In this document: positions 43,446-53,026 of the stretch, in pieces
Position numbering within the stretch: the first letter of the stretch is position 1
How the letters are laid out: each line of letters begins with the position of its first letter
Assembly (NCBI GenBank): GCA_949290295.1
Contig: CASERH010000005.1
Coordinates: 1 to 53,426 of the forward strand
Reading direction: 5' to 3'
From: an uncultured Pseudomonadota bacterium
GTDB taxonomy: Bacteria; Pseudomonadota; Alphaproteobacteria; RF32; CAG-239
Length of the DNA stretch: 53,426 bases
Made by a program: the position numbers and the translations under genes
The notes under the pieces: generated by a model
What the model saw: only the letters and a program-made list of their open reading frames with translations
Databases searched by the model: none
What the model was told of the DNA's origin: nothing

Positions 43446-43787
43446 CTAATCCCATTTTTTAAAAACGAAGAACACGGCCAAGAGGATTAAGGCAAAGCCG
43501 ACCAGATAGTTCCATTTAAGGTCTTCCTTAAGATACAAAACGGAGAAAACACAAAAAACAACAATAGTAATGGCTTCCTGCATGATTTTGAGTTGGGCGG
43601 CGCTGAAAAACTCATGACCGATACGATTAGCCGGCACCTGAAAGATATATTCAAAAAAAGCAATTCCCCAGCTTGCCAAAACCACGATCCACAAAGCGGT
43701 GGACTTAAATTTCAAATGCCCATACCAGGCAAAAGTCATAAACACGTTAGAAATTGTCAAAAGGATTAAAGGATAAAACTGTCTCAT
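43446..43787 (-). CDS. DUF486 / DMT-like small membrane protein
   Basis: A 113-aa protein with four expected membrane helices. It follows the DUF486 pattern closely: FYPLILLTISNVFMTFAWYG at the start, WIVVLASWGIAFFEYIFQVP, then ANRIGHEFFSAAQLKIMQEA and the last helix ending FFVFKK. Function is unknown; the fold is like half of a drug/metabolite transporter. ATG 43787 with a GAGAA site is preferred to a start 29 codons upstream, since the added sequence is not part of the family. Confidence 0.88.
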   Translation of the reverse strand: MRQFYPLILLTISNVFMTFAWYGHLKFKSTALWIVVLASWGIAFFEYIFQVPANRIGHEFFSAAQLKIMQEAITIVVFCVFSVLYLKEDLKWNYLVGFALILLAVFFVFKKWD

Positions 43788-43959
43788 TTCTATTCTCGAT
43801 ATTTCAGAAGTAAAAATAAATTTTTCGCAAGGCATAATACCCCCAAAAAAATAAAAATGAACAAAATTTTTCAACCCCTGTGCTTTTCTGTAAATCTTAT
43901 GGATTTTTTAAGCTTATGGGGCTATAATTTGGGCATTATCAAACAATGGGGCAGATTTT

Positions 43960-44112
43960 ATGAGTGAAAACAAACCCAAAATTCAAAAAAGTCGTAAGGA
44001 GCAGCGTTTTGAGCGCGAGGCCAAAGCTCTGCAAAAAAATCTTGCAAAGCGCAAAAAGCAGCAGGAACAACGTGAACTTTTAAAAAAGGAGAACCGGCAT
44101 GGACAGGATTAA
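43960..44112 (+). CDS. small basic protein upstream of murA
   Basis: A 50-aa, highly charged protein ([20 protein letters not shown] at the start, Lys/Arg/Glu/Gln-rich throughout) that should form one long helix. Its last 14 bases overlap the start of murA, and it contains the ribosome site of murA (AAAAAAGGAG). It may couple translation of murA or be a leader-like peptide. Its own ribosome site is weak. Family not recognised. Confidence 0.55.
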   Translation: MSENKPKIQKSRKEQRFEREAKALQKNLAKRKKQQEQRELLKKENRHGQD

Positions 44113-45397
44113 AATCAGAGGCGGCAAAGTCTTAGAGGGACAAATTTTTATCAGCGGCGCCAAAAACGCAGCCTTACCGCTAATTTGCGCCAGCTTGTTA
44201 ACCGATGAAACCGTGACTTTAACCAATATGCCGATGCTCTCAGACATAAAGGCCATGAATATCCTTTTGGAGCAATTGGGCACCAAGATAGATGAGTTTA
44301 ATGATTTTGTAGACGGCCACCCGGCCAAGACCTATTCCTATCGTACCAAAGAGGCAACAAGCTTGGTAGCCCCTTATGATTATGTCCGCAAGATGAGGGC
44401 TTCTTACTATGTTCTGGGACCGCTTCTGGCGCGCTATGGTAAGTGTGAACTATCTTTGCCGGGCGGTTGTGCCATTGGTGCCAGACCGATGGATATCCAT
44501 TTGGCGGCCTTGGAGCAAATGGGCGCACAAATAGAGATTAAAAACGGCTACATTTTTGCCGATGCCCATGGCAAGCTAAAAGGTGCGCACATCATTTTTC
44601 CGGGTGTTTCCGTCGGTGCCACTTGCAATGTTTTGATGGCATCTGTTTTGGCCGAAGGCCGCACTGTTTTGGAAAACTGCGCCAAAGAGCCGGAGATTGG
44701 AGATTTGGCCGAGTTGTTAAATGCCATGGGTGCCAAGATTGAAGGTATTGGTACCTCTGTTCTGACCATTGACGGCGTAGAGAAATTGCACGGAGCCACG
44801 CACAAGGTTATTCCCGACCGCATTGAGGCTGGTTCTTATGCCGTTGCCGCGGCCATCACCCGGGGCAAGATAGAACTGATAAACGCCCAAAGCGCCACTT
44901 TGCGTCGCCCTCTGCAGGTTTTGAAAGATATGGGGGTTAGGGTTTCGGAAACAGACAGGGGAATTTTGATTGATGCCAAAGGTTGCCACCTGGTGGGGCA
45001 AGATATCATGACCGAACCTTTCCCTGGCTTCCCGACGGATTTGCAGGCACAATTTTTGGCGCTGATGCTGACAGCCGAAGGCGCCTCCATGATAACCGAG
45101 ACCATTTTTGAAAACCGCTTTATGCACGTACCTGAGCTTTTGCGTATGGGAGCCAACATCAATGTTCATGGCCATGCCTCGGCTATTGTCAGAGGAGTCA
45201 AAAAGCTCTCCGGCGCGCCGGTAATGGCAACAGATTTGCGTGCATCTTTTGCTCTTGTCCTGGCAGGTCTGGTGGCAGAAGGGGAGACAATAGTCAACCG
45301 TGTCTACCATTTGGATCGCGGCTATGAGAAGTTGGAAGAAAAACTGAGAGCCGTCGGCGCGGATATTGAGCGTATTAAAGACAATGACGAAGAATAG
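44099..45397 (+). CDS. murA: UDP-N-acetylglucosamine 1-carboxyvinyltransferase MurA
   Basis: A 432-aa Mur[21 protein letters not shown] at the start, [18 protein letters not shown], the catalytic Cys124 in [15 protein letters not shown] (fosfomycin target), and the late [13 protein letters not shown] and [14 protein letters not shown] segments. It transfers enolpyruvate to UDP-GlcNAc, the first committed step of peptidoglycan synthesis. Length is normal. Translation is probably coupled to the upstream 50-aa ORF. Confidence 0.97.
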   Translation: MDRIKIRGGKVLEGQIFISGAKNAALPLICASLLTDETVTLTNMPMLSDIKAMNILLEQLGTKIDEFNDFVDGHPAKTYSYRTKEATSLVAPYDYVRKMRASYYVLGPLLARYGKCELSLPGGCAIGARPMDIHLAALEQMGAQIEIKNGYIFADAHGKLKGAHIIFPGVSVGATCNVLMASVLAEGRTVLENCAKEPEIGDLAELLNAMGAKIEGIGTSVLTIDGVEKLHGATHKVIPDRIEAGSYAVAAAITRGKIELINAQSATLRRPLQVLKDMGVRVSETDRGILIDAKGCHLVGQDIMTEPFPGFPTDLQAQFLALMLTAEGASMITETIFENRFMHVPELLRMGANINVHGHASAIVRGVKKLSGAPVMATDLRASFALVLAGLVAEGETIVNRVYHLDRGYEKLEEKLRAVGADIERIKDNDEE

Positions 45398-45472
45398 TTT
45401 TTTTAAGCTGGAAAAATGGATTAAAAGCAGTTATATTGCTCTGGAAGGGTAAAATAACGAAAGGAAAGACAC

Positions 45473-45862
45473 ATGAAAAGATTGTTGGCTTTGTTTAGTT
45501 TGGTGCTGGTTGTTAGTGGTTGTTCCGGACAGCCGGTATTTAAGGGCAGGAGCTATCAGCTTTTAGAGGCTCAAAATAATGCTAAGGTTATTTTGGAGTT
45601 TGCCCAAGACGAGAACCGTTATTATGGCTCGGTTGTTAATCGTTATTTTGGTAGCTACGAGTTAGATGGTGATAAGATAAAGTTTGGACCGGCTGGTGTC
45701 ACCATGATGATGGGGCCGGAGGACCAGATGGAGGCAGAGCAGAATTATCTGCAAATTCTGCCTAGGATAGTGAGCTACAAGATGGATGGCTCCAACCTGG
45801 TTTTGGTAACTAACAACGGCCAAGAGCTTGGTTTTAAAGAAATCCCCCATCCTGAGGAATAA
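45473..45862 (+). CDS. META-domain (HslJ-like) lipoprotein
   Basis: A 129-aa lipoprotein: lipobox VVSGC, then a META/HslJ fold with KGRSYQLLEAQN, the ELDGDKIKFG strand, and the GVTMMMGPEDQMEAEQNYLQ segment that is the usual place of the T-MACP-like motif (Met and Pro kept, Cys absent). HslJ-like proteins are linked to outer-membrane stress and novobiocin tolerance. AAAGGA ribosome site. Followed by a strong terminator. Confidence 0.85.
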   Translation: MKRLLALFSLVLVVSGCSGQPVFKGRSYQLLEAQNNAKVILEFAQDENRYYGSVVNRYFGSYELDGDKIKFGPAGVTMMMGPEDQMEAEQNYLQILPRIVSYKMDGSNLVLVTNNGQELGFKEIPHPEE

Positions 45863-45864
45863 AC

Positions 45865-45897
45865 AAAAAAAAGCCCGCCAATCGGCGGGCTTTTTTT
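45865..45897. terminator. bidirectional terminator
   Basis: A GC-rich stem AAGCCCGCC/GGCGGGCTT with a 4-base loop, flanked by A and T runs on both sides. It separates two convergent genes. Confidence 0.93.
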
Positions 45898-45902
45898 AGG
45901 AA

Positions 45903-46697
45903 TTACTTATCTTTGTAGAAAGTAAAATATTGGTAGACATGGGCAAAGAAAGATGCCTTAAAGCATGAATCCAAGAAAGATAATGCAAGAGCCAAAACCA
46001 TAAATATGAATTTGACTACATAGCTTTCAACACCCATTGCCTGATACAAAAGTGCCAAGAGGTAAACAACCACGGCCACCGGGATCATCAGCAAAGTTTG
46101 TCCCCAAAAGATTTTATTAAAGTTACCTTTGCAGAGGGCATAAGCCTGCTTAACGGTCATGCTTTTATCATCAACAGTGATGGCTGCAAATACTAGGAAG
46201 ATTGGCGCCAAACAAATACACCATGCCACCAACACCACAACGGAGAACAGATAAGTTATGTTGCCGACATCCGCGTTAATACCAAAAAGCCCCAGAATCA
46301 TACCATAAAGTAAGGTAGCTAAAACAAAAGGAACCACAATTGCCAGCATCAATAAAAAGCTTGTCCAGATATAGAGAAGAACGCGCTTGAAAAATCCGTC
46401 TGAGCGAAAATCAATAGGTGCTTTCAAGATGATTGCCCGACAATAGTTAACGATAATGCCGACAGAAATCAGTAAAATGAGCAAGCTCGAGATAGACTGA
46501 GCCGCGCCACCAACACAGTCTGCATTGCTGAAAGAGCACAAAACCGGAAATCCGTTAAACATCTCCCATAAAACGGCAATAATGCCAACAGCAACAACCC
46601 TTAAATACAGTTCCCAGTTGCAGAGCGTATACATAAAGCTGCGACTGAGGGTTTCCACAAAGGGGAGGTTAATTGTTTTCTGTTCTTTCATTTTCAT
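45903..46697 (-). CDS. polytopic membrane protein, paralogue 2
   Basis: A 264-aa protein with five or six membrane helices and no recognised motif. A central TVDDKSMTVKQAYALCKGNF segment precedes a helix pair, a layout also seen in the paralogue. It overlaps the upstream gene by 29 bases. It probably forms a pair with the next protein in the inner membrane. The function is unknown; glycerophosphoryl-diester-like or DUF-type membrane domains are possible. Confidence 0.65.
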   Translation of the reverse strand: MKMKEQKTINLPFVETLSRSFMYTLCNWELYLRVVAVGIIAVLWEMFNGFPVLCSFSNADCVGGAAQSISSLLILLISVGIIVNYCRAIILKAPIDFRSDGFFKRVLLYIWTSFLLMLAIVVPFVLATLLYGMILGLFGINADVGNITYLFSVVVLVAWCICLAPIFLVFAAITVDDKSMTVKQAYALCKGNFNKIFWGQTLLMIPVAVVVYLLALLYQAMGVESYVVKFIFMVLALALSFLDSCFKASFFAHVYQYFTFYKDK

Positions 46698-47532
46698 TTC
46701 CTTCAGTTAAGAAAAGATTTTGCAGCCCACAGAAATTGACAAAAAAGCTCATCAAGATCAAGACCACAAAGTTGAATACGTATTCACCGACCAAAATAAT
46801 ATAAAACGAATTATCCTGCGCGGCAATAGTAAAGTTGGCAGAAACTGCCGATAAAGAAAAGATGAATAAGAAAAACCACAACGTAAGGCTAAAAATAAGC
46901 CGCAAAGCATTTCCTCTGGTTTTTAGCCACGTCTGCCACAGAGAGGGGATTTTTTCCCCGCTCCAAATTAAGGCAAAAATACTGTAAAATCGCAGCAATA
47001 TAAACGGTACTAAAAAGCCCAAAGCCACAACGGCAAAATAAGCGAGCTCAATTCGCCAATCAGGGTTAGGAACACGCACCATCAATTTATACCAAGATAA
47101 GCCGGAGATAGCATTAAGCAAAATAAAGATAACAAAAGCAATAAAGGAACTGAAGTCTTTTTTCTGAGGCTTTAAGATAAGTTGCCAAGAAATATCTTTT
47201 TGGAGCCACACAGCCTGAAAATAACGGATACAAAAGGCCGCCACAATCAACAAAACCACTAGGCGGATTCCGACATAAAGATATATGCTGTTTGAGCAAA
47301 ACAAATTTTGTTCCAGCGAACTCGAGGCACAAAACATAGATTGCCCGCCCAAAATATAAACGACACTCATGAGCAAAGCATAAAAAGCGGCCGTAAAGAA
47401 AAATTCTCTAAAATGATTCATGAAAATAAAATAAGGACCAAAGACAATTCTGCTCCAGGGAAAACGAACGGTTCCCTCTTCAGGTTCAGAAGGGCCAAAC
47501 ATTTTGGAAAGAAAAGATTTCATTTCAGTCAT
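46669..47532 (-). CDS. polytopic membrane protein, paralogue 1
   Basis: A 287-aa protein with about six membrane helices, similar in layout to the following gene product: a charged N-terminus, helices, a cytoplasmic segment with WQTWLKTRGNALRLIFSLTL before the last pair. It begins two bases after the dnaE stop, with an AAAGGA site inside the end of dnaE, so it is co-transcribed with dnaE. Function unknown. Confidence 0.65.
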   Translation of the reverse strand: MTEMKSFLSKMFGPSEPEEGTVRFPWSRIVFGPYFIFMNHFREFFFTAAFYALLMSVVYILGGQSMFCASSSLEQNLFCSNSIYLYVGIRLVVLLIVAAFCIRYFQAVWLQKDISWQLILKPQKKDFSSFIAFVIFILLNAISGLSWYKLMVRVPNPDWRIELAYFAVVALGFLVPFILLRFYSIFALIWSGEKIPSLWQTWLKTRGNALRLIFSLTLWFFLFIFSLSAVSANFTIAAQDNSFYIILVGEYVFNFVVLILMSFFVNFCGLQNLFLTEGNENERTENN

Positions 47533-47534
47533 AA

Positions 47535-50500
47535 TTAGATTTCCTTTACCATAGAGATTCCGGGAAGATTGCGAATTTGGGAGAGGACATCGCCAAAAAG
47601 AGCATAACCTCCGGCAAGTTCAATCCGAATATCCCAATTATCATTATCAGGTTTGATATATATTTTATTTTTGCCGTTTCTATCCTTGCTCAAAATTTGT
47701 CGCAAAGGTGTTACGGCAGAAACATCAGATAAGCTGATTTCCAGACCATTTGCCACCTCGGCAATAGCTTTATCAAGCGTATCAACATGGTTTATCATAA
47801 CGCGAGGGCGCCCCTCTTCCTCCTGCTTATCAATAGTGACGCTCACCAACAGAGGCTGCCCTGATTTAATGACATCCTCATAGCGTGCCAATCCCTCAGA
47901 AAAGAGCAGGCCTTCAAAATTGCTACTACCGTCAGATATTTCCAAAAAGGCATATTTGTTGCCATTTTTAGAGATTCTCTTTTGGAAAGAGTTAACACAC
48001 CCAGCCAACTTGGCACGGATATTATCACCAACTCTAATCCCTTGGAAAACTTCACTGCATTTCTTAACGCCCAAGCGCTCCATACCTTGAGCATAGCTGT
48101 CCAGAGGATGCGCGGAAAGATAAAAGCCGATAACTTCCGCCTCCAGTTGCAGGCGTTCCAGTTCGGGCCAATCCGGTTTTTCAGCGAGCTTCACGGCAGA
48201 TTGCAGCTCCTCTGTGCCAAAGAGAGATGATTGGGCACTTGTTTTGAGCTCCGTAGCCGAGGCTATGTGCGAGATAATGGTATCAATATTTGCAAAAAGT
48301 TTACCGCGGTTTTTATCAATACTGTCAAAGGCGCCGGCTTTAATAAGCTGTTCCAACTGGCGGCGGTTGATTTGCTTGGCATCGATACGGTGTATGAAAT
48401 CAGAAATGCTTTTGAAAGGTCCATGAGCCTTGCGCTCTTTTTCAATAGCTTCCATGTTGGCAGCGCCGACACTTTTAATTGCCGCCAGACCATAGCGGAT
48501 ATTTCCATCCTCCACCGAAAAGTCTGCATCAGATTTATTGACATCTGGGGGCAAAACCTTATAGCCCATTTTTTTGCCTTCTTCTTTGTAGAAGAGAAGT
48601 TTGTCAATATTGGTGATATCCAAAGACATTACCGCACACATAAACTCAACCGGATAGTGCCTTTTAAGGTACGCGGTCTGATAAGAAACCAGAGAGTAGG
48701 CAGCGGCATGGGACTTATTGAAACCATATGAGGCAAACTTTTCCATTTGGTCAAAAATTTTGGTGGCAACATCTTCGGCAATACCATTTTTAACCGCACC
48801 TTCGGTAAACATTTTGCGCTGCTTAGGGATCTCATCGCGCATTTTCTTACCCATAACCTTGCGGAGCTTATCTGCGCCACCCATGGTGTATCCGCCAAGC
48901 ACTTGAGCAATTTTCATAACCTGCTCTTGGTAGACCATAATGCCGTATGTCTCATCCAAAATCGGAGCCAAGGATGGGTGGAGATAGGTAATTTCTTCCT
49001 CGCCATGCTTGCGTTTGATATAGGTTGGAATATTATCCATCGGTCCCGGACGATAAAGAGAAACAATAGCGATAAGGTCTTCAAAACGGTCGGGCTTAAT
49101 TTGTTTGTGCACGTCCTTCATGCCCGGCGATTCAAACTGGAAGACGGCGGTAGTATCACCACGTTGGAGCATTTCGTAGGTTTCTTTATCATCAAGCGGG
49201 ATATTGTCCATGTCGAGCTCAATGCCTTTAGTTTTTTTGACCCAGTCAACTGCGCGTTTGATGACGGTAAGAGTCTTAAGCCCCAAAAAGTCAAACTTGA
49301 TAAGACCTGTTTCTTCCACAAACTTCATATCATATTGGGTCACCGGCATATCGGCTCTTGGGTCTTTGTAGAGCGGCACCAACAACTCAAGCGGTCTATC
49401 GCCGATAACTACACCGGCGGCATGCACACCGGAGTGGCGGTAAAGGCCCTCAAGCTTCATGGCAATATCAAAAAGCTTATTAACTTGCGGATCATCACGG
49501 CGCATTTCCTCAAGTTCCGGCACTTGGTCCAAAGATTCCTGCAAGGTTGGGTTTTTGCCTTGTGCACCGGGAGGGATCATCTTAGAGATTTTGTCAGCCT
49601 GGGAGTAGGGCATCTGCAGCACACGCGCCACATCGCGGATAACGGCCTTGGATTGGAGCTTTCCGTAGGTGATGATTTGCGCCACATGGTCAAAACCGTA
49701 TTTGTTTTGCACATACTCAATGGTTTTGCCGCGGTTTTCCTGGCAGAAGTCCACGTCAAAATCGGGCATGTTAACACGCTCGGGGTTCAAGAAACGCTCA
49801 AACAAGAGGTCAAGCTTTATGGGGTCAAGGTCGGTAATTCTGAGAGACCAAGCCACAATGGAGCCTGCACCGGAACCACGCCCGGGGCCAACCGGCACCC
49901 CATGCCCTTTTGACCACTGGATAAAATCCGCCACGATGAGGAAATATCCGGGGAATCCCATTTTTTTGATAACGCTGAGCTCATATTCCAAGCGGTCGTA
50001 ATATTTCTTGTCTATTTCAGCCTTTTGCTCGGCCGTCATGCCCTCAAAATAGACGTGTTTTTCCATTCTCTTAGCCAAGCCTTTGTGGGCTTCTTGGTCA
50101 ATATATTCATCTTGAGAAAGCCCGCCCGGACATTCAAAAATAGGCAACAACGGCTGCACCTTCTCAGAGAGGTAGTTGCAGCGCTTGGCAATATTGACGG
50201 TGCTTTCCAAAGCCTCGGGCAGGTCGGCAAAAAGCTCCACCATTTCAGCCTCGGAGCGCAGACGGTTGTTGGGGGAGAATTTTTTTCTGTTTTCATTAGC
50301 GACATATTCGGCCGCGGCAATACAAACCAGGGCATCGTGCGCCTCATACATATCCACATCAAAGAAGAACGCCTCATTGGTTGCCACCAAGGGAATGTTG
50401 TATTTATAGGCCCAGTCAATGAAGGTATCTTCGGTTTGGCGCTCGCTTTCAAGGCCGATACGTGAAATTTCCATATATAAACGGTTGCCGAAGAGATCAT

Positions 50501-51005
50501 GCAATTTGCAAAGGCATTGCTCGGCCTCGGGTATACGTTTTTCCAACAAAAGCCGCCCGACTTGTCCCTCAACACCGCCGGTCAGAGCAATCAGCCCGGC
50601 ATTAAAACTCTCAAGGTCAGACATTTTGAGTTGAGGTTTCTCGTTGCTTTGCGGGTTATCAAGGTAAGAGCGCTTCATCAAATGCATGATATTAGCATAG
50701 CCCTCGGCATTCATGACCAGCAAGACGATTTTATCTGGCTCAATGATTCTTCCCTTAGATTTCAAGACATCATCGGCATCGGGGTTTCTAAGGTAGAATT
50801 GGCAGCCCAGAATAGGCTTAATACCTTCATCGGAGGCATATTTAGAAAAAGCCTTTCCGCCAAACATATTAGCGGTGTCGGTCACAGCAATGGCGGGCAC
50901 ACCCTGCTCATGCAAACGGTGCATAAGGGCAGGCACTTTCATTGCACCCTCAGAAAGTGAGTAGGCGGTATGCACGCGCAAATGTATAAATTTAGGCTCA
51001 GCCAT
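47535..51005 (-). CDS. dnaE: DNA polymerase III alpha subunit
   Basis: A 1,156-aa replicative polymerase of the DnaE1 type. An N-terminal PHP domain starts with HLRVHTAYSLSEGA; the palm holds GPGRGSGAGSIVAWS and the catalytic PDFDVDFCQENR; then comes MVYQEQVMKIAQVLGGYTM, the helix-hairpin region and a C-terminal OB-fold (near RVGDNIRAKLAG). Length and order are normal. ATG 51005 is preferred to the TTG two codons upstream; a GGGGGA run lies 10 bases before it. It copies the chromosome in the Pol III holoenzyme. Confidence 0.97.
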   Translation of the reverse strand: MAEPKFIHLRVHTAYSLSEGAMKVPALMHRLHEQGVPAIAVTDTANMFGGKAFSKYASDEGIKPILGCQFYLRNPDADDVLKSKGRIIEPDKIVLLVMNAEGYANIMHLMKRSYLDNPQSNEKPQLKMSDLESFNAGLIALTGGVEGQVGRLLLEKRIPEAEQCLCKLHDLFGNRLYMEISRIGLESERQTEDTFIDWAYKYNIPLVATNEAFFFDVDMYEAHDALVCIAAAEYVANENRKKFSPNNRLRSEAEMVELFADLPEALESTVNIAKRCNYLSEKVQPLLPIFECPGGLSQDEYIDQEAHKGLAKRMEKHVYFEGMTAEQKAEIDKKYYDRLEYELSVIKKMGFPGYFLIVADFIQWSKGHGVPVGPGRGSGAGSIVAWSLRITDLDPIKLDLLFERFLNPERVNMPDFDVDFCQENRGKTIEYVQNKYGFDHVAQIITYGKLQSKAVIRDVARVLQMPYSQADKISKMIPPGAQGKNPTLQESLDQVPELEEMRRDDPQVNKLFDIAMKLEGLYRHSGVHAAGVVIGDRPLELLVPLYKDPRADMPVTQYDMKFVEETGLIKFDFLGLKTLTVIKRAVDWVKKTKGIELDMDNIPLDDKETYEMLQRGDTTAVFQFESPGMKDVHKQIKPDRFEDLIAIVSLYRPGPMDNIPTYIKRKHGEEEITYLHPSLAPILDETYGIMVYQEQVMKIAQVLGGYTMGGADKLRKVMGKKMRDEIPKQRKMFTEGAVKNGIAEDVATKIFDQMEKFASYGFNKSHAAAYSLVSYQTAYLKRHYPVEFMCAVMSLDITNIDKLLFYKEEGKKMGYKVLPPDVNKSDADFSVEDGNIRYGLAAIKSVGAANMEAIEKERKAHGPFKSISDFIHRIDAKQINRRQLEQLIKAGAFDSIDKNRGKLFANIDTIISHIASATELKTSAQSSLFGTEELQSAVKLAEKPDWPELERLQLEAEVIGFYLSAHPLDSYAQGMERLGVKKCSEVFQGIRVGDNIRAKLAGCVNSFQKRISKNGNKYAFLEISDGSSNFEGLLFSEGLARYEDVIKSGQPLLVSVTIDKQEEEGRPRVMINHVDTLDKAIAEVANGLEISLSDVSAVTPLRQILSKDRNGKNKIYIKPDNDNWDIRIELAGGYALFGDVLSQIRNLPGISMVKEI

Positions 51006-51120
51006 AGACAATCAATCCCCCAAGCTTTTCACATCATAAACAAATTCTTTTTCAGACACAACGAAAATCTACCGCTTATCATCAAGGGAACGGATTTTTT
51101 AAGTAAAAAGCTATAAGGAT

Positions 51121-52053
51121 TTAGCGACTGTTGCCAATGCGGTTGATTTGCAAAGTTTTCAAATCAACATTTGAGGGTTTTGCCGGTTTATAGGGAGGTT
51201 TTGCAAAAGAAGATACCCCCCGCAAACTCATCATCTTGTCCTTTAGGGCGGGGGCATTACCTGCAGTTTGTGGAGATTGAGAACGCTCAGAAGCTTTCCC
51301 GTTGATTATATTTCCGACCAGAGCGATGTTTGTATAACGTTTTTCTCCTGGCGGTGTATGGAGAGGGTTGTTTCCTTTTTGAGATTCTTCCAACATAAAA
51401 CGTCCAAAACTCAAACAAGAATAGCCGGCACCTTGTGCAATTTTTTCACCCAGTGTATCGGCCAGAGTTTCAGATCCGTCCATATAGAGAACCTTATTGG
51501 GGTCGGCCATTCCTTTTTCCCCATCAACAAAGGTGATTTCTTGCGGCTGAGCCTGCGGCCGATGATAAAATTCAACCAAATGTCCCATTTCATGAGCAAT
51601 AATACCGGCCAACAGTTGTTCATTTTTACAAGCAACATCTGCAACAAATAGTACAGCCTGGTTTGTTTTACCGTCTGTGCCGCGTTTAAAAACCATACCT
51701 CCATTGGGCTTTTTCCAACGGTCAGGGGGACAAATAGCAATAGTTACATCAGTATTTGTCAGTATTTTTTTCAATTCTTGATTAATGGGAGATTTCCCGT
51801 TTTCCATTTTCTTCAAAATTTTTTTTATTTTGGAAGTTTTGATGAAGTTTGCAATTCTGGGTGGAGCTTTTTCTTTTAGCTGTTCTTTGCTGGGCCACCA
51901 AGTCAAATCGCCCAAATAATAAGTCTCTGAATTTTCACGGATATTAGCTATAAGCCTATTTCTGCCTTCTTCCGAGACATCAGGCAAACAAGCATTTATC
52001 ATATTAGCCGAATGTTGTAATAAGTCAAAATTTCTGTTTTCTTGAGTATCCAT
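51121..52053 (-). CDS. cytosolic HExxH metalloprotease of unknown family
   Basis: A 310-aa protein with a zinc-protease centre: HEMGH at 154-158 (GIIAHEMGHLVEFYH) and a downstream acidic motif ETLAD at 195-199, which can supply the third ligand as in gluzincins. No signal peptide or membrane helix is seen. The C-terminal 70 residues are Ser/Pro/Lys-rich and probably disordered. It could be a cytoplasmic protease or an exported effector. Single gene upstream of dnaE by position, with its own transcript likely. Family not recognised. Confidence 0.7.
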   Translation of the reverse strand: MDTQENRNFDLLQHSANMINACLPDVSEEGRNRLIANIRENSETYYLGDLTWWPSKEQLKEKAPPRIANFIKTSKIKKILKKMENGKSPINQELKKILTNTDVTIAICPPDRWKKPNGGMVFKRGTDGKTNQAVLFVADVACKNEQLLAGIIAHEMGHLVEFYHRPQAQPQEITFVDGEKGMADPNKVLYMDGSETLADTLGEKIAQGAGYSCLSFGRFMLEESQKGNNPLHTPPGEKRYTNIALVGNIINGKASERSQSPQTAGNAPALKDKMMSLRGVSSFAKPPYKPAKPSNVDLKTLQINRIGNSR

Positions 52054-52160
52054 GATTTCAGCCTCTTTCTATTAGCCATCTAAAGAAAGTATACACTAAA
52101 TTTATATTTAAGACAACAGAAGACTTTGCCTATACTTGGATGTAAAAAATATTGAGGTTT

Positions 52161-52195
52161 ATTTTATCTTTCACCTTGCGGGTGAAGGATAAAAT
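52161..52195. promoter_or_regulatory. 15-bp inverted repeat upstream of the HTH gene
   Basis: The arms 52161-52175 and 52181-52195 pair over 15 bases with one G-U, around a TTGCG loop. It lies 43 bases upstream of the HTH gene start. It may be an operator for the gene's own product or a leader hairpin. Confidence 0.65.
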
Positions 52196-52237
52196 AACTA
52201 TATACGATTTATGTATACAAAATAAAGGATGCGTATA

Positions 52238-52912
52238 ATGAGCAATAAAACACCTCCAAACATCATCACAATCTTGTCTACCACCAGTGAGAACAAAATT
52301 AAAGCCTTGCGCAAAGCCAAAGGTTTTTCGCCCTCAAGGTTAGCCAAGCAGGCAAAGATAGATAAAGAACAATTACTCGTTTGGGAAAGCTCAAGAGTAG
52401 AGCTTATCACGTCAGAGCTTTCCAAAATAGCAAAAGTGCTTCAAGTCGATGATGACTTATTGCTGGATGGTGCTGCAGTTTTACCTTCTGCAGACTTACG
52501 GCAATTGAATTATATTTTTATGCAGCAAAAGCAAAAAGCAGACATTTCTCTTTTGCAAACACAAATTTTGAACTGGGCTGTTGTTTTATTGCACAATGTG
52601 CGTAAGGAATGGGAGAATATGAGAGCATCATCTTTTGCCGTCATAGCTCAAATGGACCGCAAACAAAAAGCCATTAAAGGGGCACAAATCAGAGATAACA
52701 GATATAAAGAATTTCGTGAGAAATTCAAAGAGATTCAATACAAGAAATTTCTTGAAGAAAAAAAGAAAGGAAATCAACTTAAAGCAACAAGGTTTGCAAA
52801 TTGGTTTTTGAAACAGAAAAATATTTCAATTCCCTATGCAGAGAGCAACCAACTCCACAAATTAACTCAGTTAGCGCAGGCAAACAACCGTGAATTTAAC
52901 ACCCATAGCTAG
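52238..52912 (+). CDS. helix-turn-helix protein with long helical C-terminus
   Basis: A 224-aa protein. Residues from about 18 to 70 form an Xre-type helix-turn-helix (IKALRKAKGFSPSRLAKQAK, later LSKIAKVLQVDDDLLL). The rest is helical and Lys/Gln-rich with a coiled coil in the middle and a basic KKFLEEKKKGNQLKATRFAN stretch. It may bind DNA and a partner. ATG 52238 has an AAAGGA site at eight bases; ATG 52229 overlaps that site. Long inverted repeats lie just upstream and across its stop codon. Confidence 0.75.
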   Translation: MSNKTPPNIITILSTTSENKIKALRKAKGFSPSRLAKQAKIDKEQLLVWESSRVELITSELSKIAKVLQVDDDLLLDGAAVLPSADLRQLNYIFMQQKQKADISLLQTQILNWAVVLLHNVRKEWENMRASSFAVIAQMDRKQKAIKGAQIRDNRYKEFREKFKEIQYKKFLEEKKKGNQLKATRFANWFLKQKNISIPYAESNQLHKLTQLAQANNREFNTHS

Positions 52913-52939
52913 CAAAAGGCTTTTTTGCTAGCTATGGGT
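52901..52939. repeat. 17-bp perfect inverted repeat across the stop codon
   Basis: Arms 52901-52917 and 52923-52939 are perfectly complementary around a 5-base loop. The left arm contains the stop codon of the HTH gene. No T run follows the right arm, so it is not a standard terminator; it may protect the mRNA end or bind protein. Confidence 0.8.
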
Positions 52940-53026
52940 TCTTGATATCGGAAAGCAAAATTTTTTAGACTTATCCTGTTATAAGTAATTTATAATATTC
53001 ATTAACCTTTAACAGGAGAAAAAATC

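Noticed and set aside
48747..49913. 388-codon open frame on the plus strand
   Set aside because: It is antisense to dnaE over its whole length, lacks a ribosome site and has no protein-like motif; a shadow of the dnaE coding frame.
47535..51005. PolC or DnaE2-type polymerase
   Set aside because: No exonuclease insertion and the normal DnaE1 length and C-terminal OB-fold order are seen.
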